Source: Ottelia alismoides (lineage: Eukaryota > Streptophyta > Magnoliopsida > Alismatales > Hydrocharitaceae). From it: a stretch of DNA of 64,000 bases. The stretch covers positions 248,001 to 312,000 of the forward strand of contig JAZKJV010008870.1 in assembly GCA_037367405.1 (NCBI GenBank), read 5' to 3'. Under the pieces are notes generated by a model that had not been told where the DNA came from, searched no databases, and was given only the letters and a program-made list of their open reading frames with translations. The position numbers and the translations under genes were made by a program. Shown piece by piece: positions 53,346 to 64,000 of the stretch (positions are counted from its first letter, which is position 1; every line of letters begins with the position of its first letter).

Positions 53346-56340
53346 GAGCTTAGTTAATCCATGCGGGCGAAGATGAGGTCAATGTTGGTTTTGTTCGCTT
53401 GTTCCCTTCTCCGGTGTTCTTTACTCGGTGATCCGGGGGCTCCATGAATCTTGAATGTAAATGCCTCAAGAGGAAGGATGACGATGACGGGATAAGTGTA
53501 GCTATGATTGGAAGATATTTGTTTCCTGGCTAGACGGGCCCTTTGTTTAGGAAAGCTCTACCTTTGAATCGGCTGAAATTTCTCCCAAAAAAGCCTTTGC
53601 CACGATCTTTGCTACTCCTTTGCAGCCCCAAACGCGCATTGCGTTCATATTTGTTGATTGCAACTAACCATTTCTAACAAGTTCATCGTCATTTACGAAG
53701 TGATCTCTCCTCCTACTACGATTCTAGTATGATTCTCAAAAGCTTTATGGTACTCATGCTTTTGATATAGACATCAGTATATCATTTTGATGTGTTGCAT
53801 CTATTTAGAAATCCTACTAAGGTATATTTCATGTAAGCCATATTTTTTTGCACTTCTACTTACTTCTGATTTTGCGTGTTCTTTTTTGGTGTTTTGCATT
53901 AATGACTAAGCTCCTAACTTTTTTACAATCACATGTGAGCCTTTATATTCTTACAAGATTCATATTATTGCTCTTTCACGGTAAAATAGAGGAACATGTG
54001 TGATAATAGGTACAACTGAAATTACATAAAAAGTTAGGGGTATAATCGTAATCGTAAAAACTTAGAATGGTACATGTGAAAATCCTTTTTCATATTATCA
54101 TGTTGATGGGAACTAGTGCCAATGAAGGATGTTGACTCTAAATCCGCACAAAAAGGAGGGCATGTGCACATTAACAACTGTAATATCTGAATATGCACAA
54201 ATCCGAAACCGATCCGAATTGGGTCCGATTAACCCAATAAAATTATTAGTCGGCATTAGGTGACTCAAATCGATCAATTGATCGTGAATCAAAAACCGTT
54301 CGGAGTCGCATCGTAATGTGTGTCGTGGAAAAGTCGTTTGTCAATCGGATGTCGTTTGGTATTTTAATTTCACAAAATTTAATCCCAAATTGAAATCGTA
54401 TCTCGAAAATCTCAAGATTCAAACTCGATCGAAAGTATATCAATATTATACTCATTTTGATCATCGTTCAGAGACGATTGAATCAAGCCATTTTGTATCA
54501 AAATAAGACACTCGAGATGAAAGTACGATTAACTCTAATATCTCCAATAAAAGAAACAAAAAATTATATAAATTAATAAAAAAATTTACAGACTATGCAT
54601 AGTCCAGCCAATTGGCCTTTCTTTTCACCCTCCACTTGGGTCATTCCTTCTTCCACTTGGTCGTAATTAAACCCCTTCTATTGTTTATATAATCATATTC
54701 CTTCTCTTCTATTTTACTCCCAAATTCTTTCCCAAAGTTCCACCAAAGAGCCCTGTTGCAACCAAAGATTGGAGATTTTTTTTCAAGTGTTGTTGTCCAT
54801 CGGCTCTAGAGATTGCAGCTGGAGGCCTTGGAGTCCTCCCCAACCTTCCCTTCTCATGTTGTTGTCCCAAAGTAGCAGATCACTGCTGCTCCAGATTTCC
54901 AGCTCTATTTGCATGAGATTTTCTCCAATTTTTGGATAATACTAAGGTACTATCCATTATTCTCCTCTTTGCTGTCATGCATGCTCTTTTCCCACCAAAT
55001 CTTCCATTCTATGTATCGATCTAGTTGTTGCTTGATAATAGTGGATTAGGGTTGTATTGAAAAATTGGGAAGGCCATATATTTTCAAGGCATACTTCTCC
55101 ATTGATATTTTAAATCAGTCATTCTCTAAATCAAAAAAGAAAAATTTCAGTTTGAAATTTAAAAGCCATTTTACAATATATACAAATTCTGACAAAATCT
55201 TCCTGAATTTAGGTGTATAAAATTTCTTTATTTCGATTGAACAATTGGAATAGTTCTTGCACTGGATGTGGAAGCTATCATGTTAATTTCCCTTTAGCCA
55301 ACTTTTAACAAGATTACTTGAAGTATATGCTGTGAAAATATATGTTTGCATTTTATAGAGATCATAGCACATCCATTTTACCTATATGGTTTATTATGAA
55401 GAAGGGTTTGGTTATTTGGATTTGAGAAATTTCATGTATTTTGGTAAAAATTTGGATCGGTAAAAGGTGGAATTTTACACCAACATTCCCTGAAAATCTT
55501 TATGAAATTCCTGATTTTTATTTTATACATGATATAAATTAATTCTATTGACGCTAGATCTATTATTTTTCAAATAAAACCTTATTACAAATCTTAAATT
55601 TAGATAAGTAATGTTGTTAAATTAGATTAAAAATTCTCTAGAGATCTTCACGAAATCCATAAATGTTGCTTTGTGCTAAAAATAATATAATTCTATTAGT
55701 ACCAGATCTCTTGCATGTATTTCCAACAATACCTTTGTTAAAATATTTAGAAATTTTCTAAATTTATCCTTCAGCTACTTAAGATGAAACAAAATTTGAT
55801 TCAACATTCTATTGTTCTCTTGTATAATAATCATTTTCGAGTTCCTAATTAATCCTACCTTTTCCCATCCTCATCTTGTGATTATGTAACACCTTAGCTT
55901 CCTCCTTGAAATGATTGAAAGTATCCTTACATATGAATTAAGACCCCTCATATCAATTTGATCAGAGCCTTTCTGAATTCAAATTTATTTAGTAAACGCT
56001 AGTTCTTGAAGGTTGTACCTGTCAATAGTATACACAAGCATGGTTGGTTGTATAGTGATAATTACAAGTAATATCATATTCGGGAAGACTTGTCAGGGTG
56101 TCTATAATCAAATATCCTTCCTTGGCCAAAGTAAGACGTTGAAATCATTACCTTATCAAGGTAGATTTGGAACATATACATCAGCGCTAAATGATATTAA
56201 GCAATTTGATCCTTGTATATCATCTAATTCAATAAATTATTGTTGATAAAAATTGTTGACAAGATACCTAAACCCGCTAAGATGATCAGAGAAGAGGTTG
56301 GGTAGGAATTGTTTAATCAAGTAAGAAATCATGATGATGA
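53346..56340. other. Intergenic region upstream of the PHL11-like gene
   Basis: No coding domain recognised. 54600-54980 (TTTATATAATC, then pyrimidine-rich text) looks like a promoter and leader or an LTR, but I cannot decide. 55000-56340 is AT-rich. Confidence 0.4.
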
Positions 56341-59060
56341 ATAAGTAATAATAGTTATTAATGCTGGTCACGGTGACTTTTATACCTGACCGTACGAGGG
56401 TGTGGTGACCTCAACTAGGCAGGAGATAGGAACCCCAGATAGGGCAATGACCGTCAAGTGCGTGGGTCTAGGATCCCAGACCCTTTTCAGTTTTTAGTGA
56501 GCTCGTAGTGTTTTTACGCCTCGTTGGGATCCCGACTTTTGACCAGTTCCGCTGACCCTTTGCTTTAGGGTATCCATGTGAGAGATCCTCGATTTTAATT
56601 TTTCGTACGAACTCGTTTGCCCCTTACCGGTCGGACCAGTTTCTAGAGCGACTTTCCTGAGAGTCTCTCTCACCCGTCTCTGGGGCGTAGATTTGGAATA
56701 GGCATTTCCCACTATTGGATCGCACTTCTAATTAGAGGGTGAGACGAAAGAGCCTTTTTAGAGGCTACCTCACTGCTTGAGTTTTTGGTTACTTTTCGTC
56801 AGCGGACTTAGCGATGCTACATCCAAATCATACATGCCTACATCTAGGTCATCTAGGGTTACATCTGAGACAGTTGCAGGTGAGGTTTGGAGGAGTTACA
56901 ATCAAAGTTGAGTTGGTGGGGAAGTGATTATAATTGGATTCGAAATCACTATAAGCTAGTGGATGTGTTAGGAACTTAGTTAGGATGCATTAACAAGTGC
57001 CTAACTATCAGTGAAATGATGAATAACTGGTCACCTGGCCCACGGATGTGATACGGGGATTGTTTACCTCTACATCTAGACGAGTTTGACTTGATTCTAG
57101 GCATGGATTGGTTACCAGCTCATCATGCACTTGTTGATTGCTTTAGGAAGACAGTTGTCTTCGAGATTCCAGATCTACCTGAGTTCACTTTTGAGGGTAC
57201 CTTACATGACTCCAAAATGGAGTATATTTTAGTGTTACGAGCTCAACGACTTGTTGATCAGGGTTGTGATTCATACTTTACATTTGTTCAGGAGGTATCT
57301 GATCAGGAGCTGATGACAAGGACGTCAGAGTAGTGTCAGACTACCTAGATGTATTTCCTGATGAGCTACCAAGATTACCTCCTAAGAGAGAGATTGAGTT
57401 CGAGATCACATTGCTACCAGACACACAGTCGATCTCGATGGCTCCTTACCGCATGGCACCGGCTGAGTTGAGAAAGTTGAAGGTGCAGTTATAGGAGTTA
57501 CTTGACATGGGATTCATGAGGCCGAGCACATCACCTTAGGGTACTCCGGTTCTATTTGTCAGGAAGAAGGATGGATCCATGAGATTATGCATTGATTATC
57601 GGTAGATGAACAAGAGAACGGTGAAGAACCATTATCCTTTACCATGCATTGATGATTTGTTCGACCAGATCCAGGGATCTTCAATATTTTCAAAGATCAA
57701 CCTTCGATCAGGCTATCATCAGTTGAGGATTCGAGAATCGGATATTCTGAAGACAGCTTTCAGGAGTTGCTATAGACACTACGAGTTGTGTTGATGCCGT
57801 TTGAGCGCACCAATGCACCTGCGACTTTCATGGATATGATGAATCGGATTTTCCGTCCATATTTGGACAAATTTGTGGTGATGTTCATTGATGATGTGCT
57901 CATATGCTCATGGAATGAATGGGATCATGCGAATGATCTATGGATTGTCTTGGATACATTGCGAGAGCACATGCTATATGCCTAGTTGAGTAAGTGCAAG
58001 TTCTAGTTATCCCAGATCTCATTTCTAGGGCATGTCATTTTTGGAGTAGGTATCGCAGTTGATCCTGTGAAGATTGTGGCAGTTATGTCTTGGGAGTAGC
58101 CCAAGATAGTTACTCAGATTAAGAGATTCCATGGGCTAGCAGGTTATTACAGACGCTTCGCCAGTATATTATCACACATTGTTCACCCTCTGACATAATT
58201 GACGCGGAAGAGAGTTTCATTCATTTGGGATGATTCATGTAAGCAGGTCTTGAGGACACTGAAGGAGAGATTGGCTACATCGCCCATTCTTGCTCTTCCT
58301 TCAGGCACTCGGGACTATGCAGTCTACACAGATGCATCTGGAGAAGGTCTAGGAGCAGTGTTGATACAGAGAGGTCATGTGATTGCTTATGCATCACGAC
58401 AGTTGAGACTGCATGAGCGAAACTACCCACACATGACTTGGAGTTGGCGGTAGTTGTCTTCACTCTGAAGATCTGGCGCCACTATCTATATGGGGTAAAT
58501 TTTGAGATCTTCATATATCACAAGAGTCTGAAATACATTTTTGATCAACAGAAGTTGAACATGAGACAACGCAGGTGGCTCGAATTACTGAAGGACTACG
58601 ACTGCACGATATCTTACCATCTCGGTAAGAGAAACGTGGTGGCAGATGCACTGAGCAGGAGAGCCCATGCAGAGGGTGCGGAAAACTGGTTATACACATG
58701 GCATATGCCTACAACTTTGGCTGATTGGCATCCTCAGGAGAGTGCATCCATATCCACTGTAGTACCTCCACGATTCAATAGTTTGTGGGATCGTATCGTT
58801 GAAGGACATAAGATAGATACATGGATTCAAGATAGATACATGTGTGTCGTTAATGATGAGGTTGATGATTTTGTTGTGAAGGAGTCTATTTTATGGAATG
58901 CCAGATAGGTCGTTGTGCCCAACGACGAGCAATTGCACAGAGATATTCTTGATGAGGCACACAATTCATGGTTATCTATTCACCCGGTAGCACCAAGATG
59001 TATTGTGATCTGCGTCAACAATTCTGGTGGGATGGAATGATCCGCGACCCGTAAGTACAA
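56341..59060 (+). mobile_element. Ty3/gypsy fragment (Gypsy-1), chromovirus-like
   Basis: Protease end, RT, RNase H and integrase zinc domain in the gypsy order. 56341-57060 is GC-richer and may be leader or LTR (GGTGACCTCAACTAGGCAGG); no LTR pair was found. It stops at about 59050 in the integrase zinc region, where a different element begins. Confidence 0.75.
57062..59050 (+). pseudogene. Gypsy-1 pol: protease end, RT, RNase H, integrase zinc finger
   Basis: Protease end: DEFDLILGMDWLPAHHALVD. RT: KREIEFEITLLPDTQSISMA then [49 protein letters not shown] and [15 protein letters not shown]; catalytic FIDDVLI near 57890. Then [20 protein letters not shown]. RNase [21 protein letters not shown] then [17 protein letters not shown] and [13 protein letters not shown]. 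Integrase start: PNDEQLHRDILDEAHNS. At least seven stops (57494, 57537, 57603, 57982, 58006, 58096, 58196) and several shifts. Confidence 0.88.
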
Positions 59061-59066
59061 CATATT

Positions 59067-59560
59067 GTGGACAAGGATTTTGTTGTAAATAAGAACTCTA
59101 TTTTTGATGTCAACAATGTATATATTCCTTTTCCTGATGCAATGAAAAAATCCAAAAAAATTGCAAAAAGAAAAAGCGCGTTATCTGATCTTGGAGTTGT
59201 GGATATTATTAATAACTTGACTATTGAGATTCCATTGATGAAGGCCATGGATTACATGCCAACTGTAAAGAAAGGGTTGAAAGAGTCATGTAAAATCAAG
59301 CGTCGTCTAGCACAGAACAACAAACACTGACACTTGAGAAGCACGTTCTCACCATGGCCACCGTTGCAACCATCAGCGATCTCCCGCAAGAGAAACAAGA
59401 CAAAGGAGCACATCTGATCAATTGCGAGATTGTCGATCAGGTCTTCGAGCGAACCCTGCTTGACAGCGGTTCTGCCATCAACCTCCTGCCCTCGTCATTA
59501 TTGCATGAATTTGGACTATACATATGGCTCTTTCCCTATCAAGAAATGAAGTGATTCGAT
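59067..59560 (+). pseudogene. Second Ty3/gypsy piece (Gypsy-2): gag end and protease
   Basis: 59067-59330: INNLTIEIPLMKAMDYMPTV, resembling the Athila/Tat Gag C-terminal motif (INIPLVDALxxMPxY). 59354-59554: DKGAHLINCEIVDQVFERTL then LDSGSAINLLPSSLLHEFGL, a retropepsin with the active-site D-S-G. A stop at 59329 separates the two. No RT follows. Confidence 0.7.
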
Positions 59561-62500
59561 CCACAGAAACTTCTACTACAGAGCTTAGACTTACTAAAGG
59601 TGTCTTCTAGGCACAAATCATGATGATGATAATCCTTCGCAGCAACGAGTGATCATTACCTGGATATAGTTCATTTTAGGTATCAAACTTGAAAAAGTTT
59701 GAGGAAATCCATTTCTACTGGGGTTACTAGGTCTTTTGAATAAAATCTCCAATTTATACCGATAATTTTTTTGGCTAATATCGACCTAATCTAATTTTGA
59801 ATTGTATTCCAATATTTTAAAAAGGAGTAAACTCGATCAACTCAGACATTGTTCCACAACTCTTATAGCATGCCGCAAATATGAATGATAGTATGGATTT
59901 TACCATCACATCATAAATATACGCTCATAATTCACAAAGTCAAGTAACCAATCCAAAAATATGCGAGGAGTTACAATGTTGTTTGAATGCTTAAAATTTT
60001 CTATGTGAGCTACTAGAGCTAATCGATAATAATTATATTTTATATATTTTATTTGAATATAGATTCTTAAAATTTGAAAATAATATTTTATTTAAAAATC
60101 AATCATATTTATCTTTAGTGAAGAATATTTTTTCCTTTGACTTAAATCTTGTGTTTTGAAAAGGAAACAATACGTGGTCCAATATCCACAATTACTAATC
60201 CTGCAACCACTTTTTTATATCGAGAATTTGTAATAAAAATACATTGTTATCATTGCATAAAATCAAATAGAAAACGTTATCGAGATGAGATCATGAATTC
60301 TTGAGTTGCGAGCATCACACTCCAAATCGTATCACATCGTAAAACACAAATGGTCATGTCACGACTGCCAATATTTTATAAATATTTGATCCAACTTCTT
60401 ATTTGAATATATCGTACATATTCTTCATCTACATGATCCATGAAAAGGGAGGGCAACCATGGTTTCAACCAATGAGTATGAATTTCTATCCCTCTTATAC
60501 GCTGGGATGGTGGACTCCACTTAAGTTGGTCATAGTCCAACCCTGACTCACTTATTGTCAATTTGACATGGTTAATTTTGAGAATCAATATAATGCTTCT
60601 ATATGTATTCTAATGAATGAAATTAACCAAATCAGTATGTGGATCATAAAAACACTTGTATTGATCCATGACTTCTATGAGTCAAATTCACAAAATCATC
60701 ACATGCATTAATGATTCATGGATATTTAACTATCTCGGATCTAAACTTTAGATAGTGTTATCCACAATTCTCGTGAATCCAATTCACAGTGTCAATTCAT
60801 GACATATCAATATTAGAATATTTCTATCTGAATATTCAAGTTAGAGTTCTTAGATAGTGATATACTTGATAGTGCTATTCACGATCCATATGGATTCAAA
60901 TTACATGATCTTGTTATGGTTTGGTGATACTTGGATATCATCATTCATAACTTAGATAGTAAAATCCTAGATAGCTCTATCCATGGATAGAGGTATCACA
61001 ATCATATTAGATATCTTTTTTTGTTACTTATGTCAATACTTAGAGATAATAACAGAGATAATATAACATTTTTAGAGTGACATAATATCCGATAATATAT
61101 GATATTAGGGATAATAATGGCAAAAGATATCCAATAATCAATTCAGATAGTGAATCGTATTGCTATATAACCCAAGCTCTTTCAAAACCATTTAGACATT
61201 GAATAAGTTTGTTGAACTAAGATGTAATCCAATCAAATCCCATTCAATTTATCTTTAAGTAGTGGCACTTATCTTTAAGTAGAGCCACTAAAATTCATCA
61301 TGTTTTATCATTTCTTGAGAATAAAGGTGCCATGGCATACAAACTATTACAATCGCACAAAGTTCTAGTATTTTCAATACTCATGCATTCTATATATTGC
61401 AAGATTTGGATAATCTAAGTGTGTGTTCTCTCTTTCTGTCTCCTTTCAGGGCAAGCAAAAGATATCATAGTTGACCATAGGAAAGTAATATCAATCATAT
61501 TCTTTCTAAAAGCATATATTAATGTTCTCAAATTCGTATACTATTTCCAAAACAATATGCCCATTGTTGAATCGCTTTACCCAATGCCATGAGTGAGCTT
61601 TACTTCCTGATTTTTCCTGTATAAACACGTAAGATTCCTTTGAAAGATCATTTATTTCATATACCCCTGCTAGACCATCAATTTAATAGTTTGCCAAATG
61701 CACATACCCGAATATATAGATACATAACTATCTCTAGACAACGAATGTTTTCCTATCTCGTGCCAATCTAAGATATGAGACTTTATATATATCATTCTCG
61801 TTAAGTTATCTCTTTAGCTTGACTAGTATGATAACTTAGTATCTCATTTCCTATGCAAAGGACCAACATTAAGAGTATTGATCAAACATTAACAAAATCC
61901 CATAAACTTCAGAAATTCACATAAAATCCATAAAAATACAACTAAAACACCTTTTCTTTTCTTTCTACCTTTATTTTTCTATAAAAATACTATTACATAT
62001 AAATCATACATGTTTCCACTACTATATAGAATACTTGAATTATGAATCCTTTTCAAATACCTTTTAAAATCAACAAAAAACCTATATATTAAAAATAAAA
62101 TATAATAATAAAAAAATAATTTATATAACTAAAAATTATAAATTTTTATAAACATATAAAACACATAAAAACATAAAAAAGAACTAAAAGCAACATATAA
62201 ACACAACGACCTTAAAAACCAACCAAAGTTGCACATATGCATCTATGATTTCTCCTACCTATGTTGAGTCTCCCAGCGTTTGACACTCCTACACTTATCA
62301 CTATACATACATATAGGAGGATAAAAAATTATTCAAAAATCTCCCCCATGTGTGAGTCACTTTGAGACATTCCTTAGACTGGATCCTTTTTTTTCCACTT
62401 GTTTTTGGGAGGGGTTTCACTAAGTAGTTATCATTATTCATCATAATTGAGCTACAACTCATGCAAAATGCATGCAATCAGAACATATTTGAGAATTACT

Positions 62501-64000
62501 AATAAATCAATACAAAATAAAATTCACTTTTTACTAAGTAAAATAATAAAAAATAATCAATGAAGAAAATAAGAACAAAAGGTAGAGAAAACATATGTAA
62601 ATATATAAGCAAAAAAATATTAAAATAAGTTATATAAGATGTATGACCGAGATTCTAAATACAAGTTAGAACAACTTGTATGCCAATAAGAAAAGTAAAA
62701 GAACAAAATCGTATCGAGAACTTTTTTCTATTATTTGTACTCTCTAATGTACATTAAATAAATAATATAAAAATATAATGTAAATCATATAAAAAAACAA
62801 CTAACAAATAATCCGAACCCAAACACATGTATACTACCAACTTTAAAAAATCATGACAATTTATATATAACTCATCTGAACTCAACCTCTCCTTTAAAGT
62901 CTTTTAGAAACACAATTTTCAAGGAAAAAGACCATAAAAAACTAAAAAAACAAAAGTTGAAAAAGTCACCTCTTATTTCATAGGCATGTTTATACAAGAA
63001 TAAACATCAACAATTTATATCTTTTAATATGTAATACCTTTTTATAACTAATCCTATTTTTTATCAAAATCTTACAAACTATGTAATCACCTAAAAAGTA
63101 TGAGAACATGTAAAGTAAGTAAATAAGAAAATGATGTATTAATATATACATATAATAAACATTGAAATGTAATTTAGACAATCATATATAGGAGTAATAT
63201 GTTTCGCTAACTTTATTTTTATTTATCTAATGTAACTCTCTTTATGGATAAATATGAAAATGGATGAATTTGTTTAATAAGATAATTGAAAATTCAAAAT
63301 CAAATTTATTTATGAAAGATTTTAAAAAAATACTTAAAAATTTACATCTCCTAATTCAATTTAAATTAAGAAAATATTCTCAATGGCATTCTTATGATGC
63401 ACATTAAGGATACCGATTTTCATGTTCATGATGTTTCTAGATTCAACCAAGATTTTATTCCTCCATGGATAGCTCCTACTTCCACAATCATTTTATCTCA
63501 TCTTTTTCCTTCTTCAACTTCATTTTAACCTCCAGACACTTGATCCTTCTATCATCCCAATCCTTTTCCAAAGCATGGAACCAATAAGTTCTAGACATTT
63601 AGGGCCTACTTTTTCTTGGATTTTTACTCTCTCTCTTCAACATGATTCTTTGCTATCTATGTGTGTGTATCCATTCAAACCCATTTCGAGACCCTATCTT
63701 TTCTATTAATTATTCAATATTAAAGCTCAAATGCATGCCTTGAAAATCATCGTTTGATTTTATTCTCAAATAAACATTTCCAAAAATATTTTGCTAATTT
63801 CATCATGGCATCACTGATCATATTCCTCACTATTTTCACTTATAATCTTTCATTGATACGCTATCCATTTATATCGTTTATAGAGTCAAATCCATCTCCA
63901 TTTCAGAGTGCTTTAACTTCATTAACGAGTAACTTATGCTCTGTTAAACTTTATTGATAGTTTACATAAGTATAAGAGCTTCATTCCAACGTAGATCTGA
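59561..64000. other. Very AT-rich intergenic DNA, no gene seen
   Basis: About 4.4 kb dominated by A and T, with runs such as poly-A-rich 62040-62200 and 62520-62640. 60600-61050 repeats CTAGATAG/TTAGATAG and ATTCA(C/T)-type words without a clear period. No coding domain, LTR or RNA gene recognised. Confidence 0.55.

Noticed and set aside
56400..56720. rDNA-like or organellar insert because of the local GC rise
   Set aside because: No match by eye to rRNA or plastid genes; position suggests a gypsy leader or LTR.

Overview
The window is nuclear DNA of a flowering plant: spliced introns, many decayed LTR retrotransposons and LINEs, two tRNA-like SINE copies, and very AT-rich stretches. There is no bacterial, organellar or viral gene. 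The GC-rich first exon beside AT-rich later exons would fit a non-grass monocot or a basal eudicot, but this is a weak guess.

The one real host gene I can reconstruct runs on the minus strand across most of the window. It is a MYB-CC (GARP) transcription factor, closest by my recall to PHL11. Five coding exons at 53109-52947, 22238-22162, 21761-21707, 5943-5892 and 5803-5734 join in one frame for 139 codons, all with GT...AG borders. They encode the DNA-binding helix-turn-helix and the start of the LHEQ coiled coil. The remaining C-terminal exons must lie left of base 1. Intron 1 is about 30.7 kb and intron 3 about 15.8 kb; introns 2 and 4 are 400 and 88 bases. The long introns are filled with nested transposons.

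Layout from left to right: 1-4349, Copia-1 inserted in Copia-2 (intron 5). 4350-9692, mostly unique AT-rich intron with exons 5 and 4 and two inverted SINE copies. 9693-14000, minus-strand Copia-3 and Copia-4 fragments, then a plus-strand hairpin-LTR element. 14070-20504, Copia-5, itself broken by a fold-back hairpin-LTR insertion, a LINE and a small MITE. 20505-22240, unique DNA with exons 3 and 2. About 22700-50360, an ancient Copia-6 split by Copia-7 (which holds non-autonomous NA-1), a solo LTR, a LINE, and Copia-8. Copia-8 holds a hAT-like MITE and Copia-9, and Copia-9 holds the young non-autonomous NA-2. 50360-52946, the promoter-proximal part of intron 1. 52947-53345, exon 1 and leader. 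53346-64000, intergenic DNA with two decayed Ty3/gypsy pieces and a long AT-rich tail.

Target-site duplications (TSDs) could be read exactly for seven insertions: Copia-7 GTTTC, NA-1 ATGAT, solo LTR TTTAC, Copia-8 AGACT, NA-2 AGGAA, the fold-back element CAAAC, and LINE-2 (14 bp). LTR divergence counted by eye falls with nesting depth: Copia-8 about 12%, Copia-9 about 9%, NA-2 below 1%. All retroelement genes carry stops, shifts or insertions, and none looks able to move on its own. NA-2 is the freshest, and with the two-U3-ended fold-back element it is the least ordinary object in the window.
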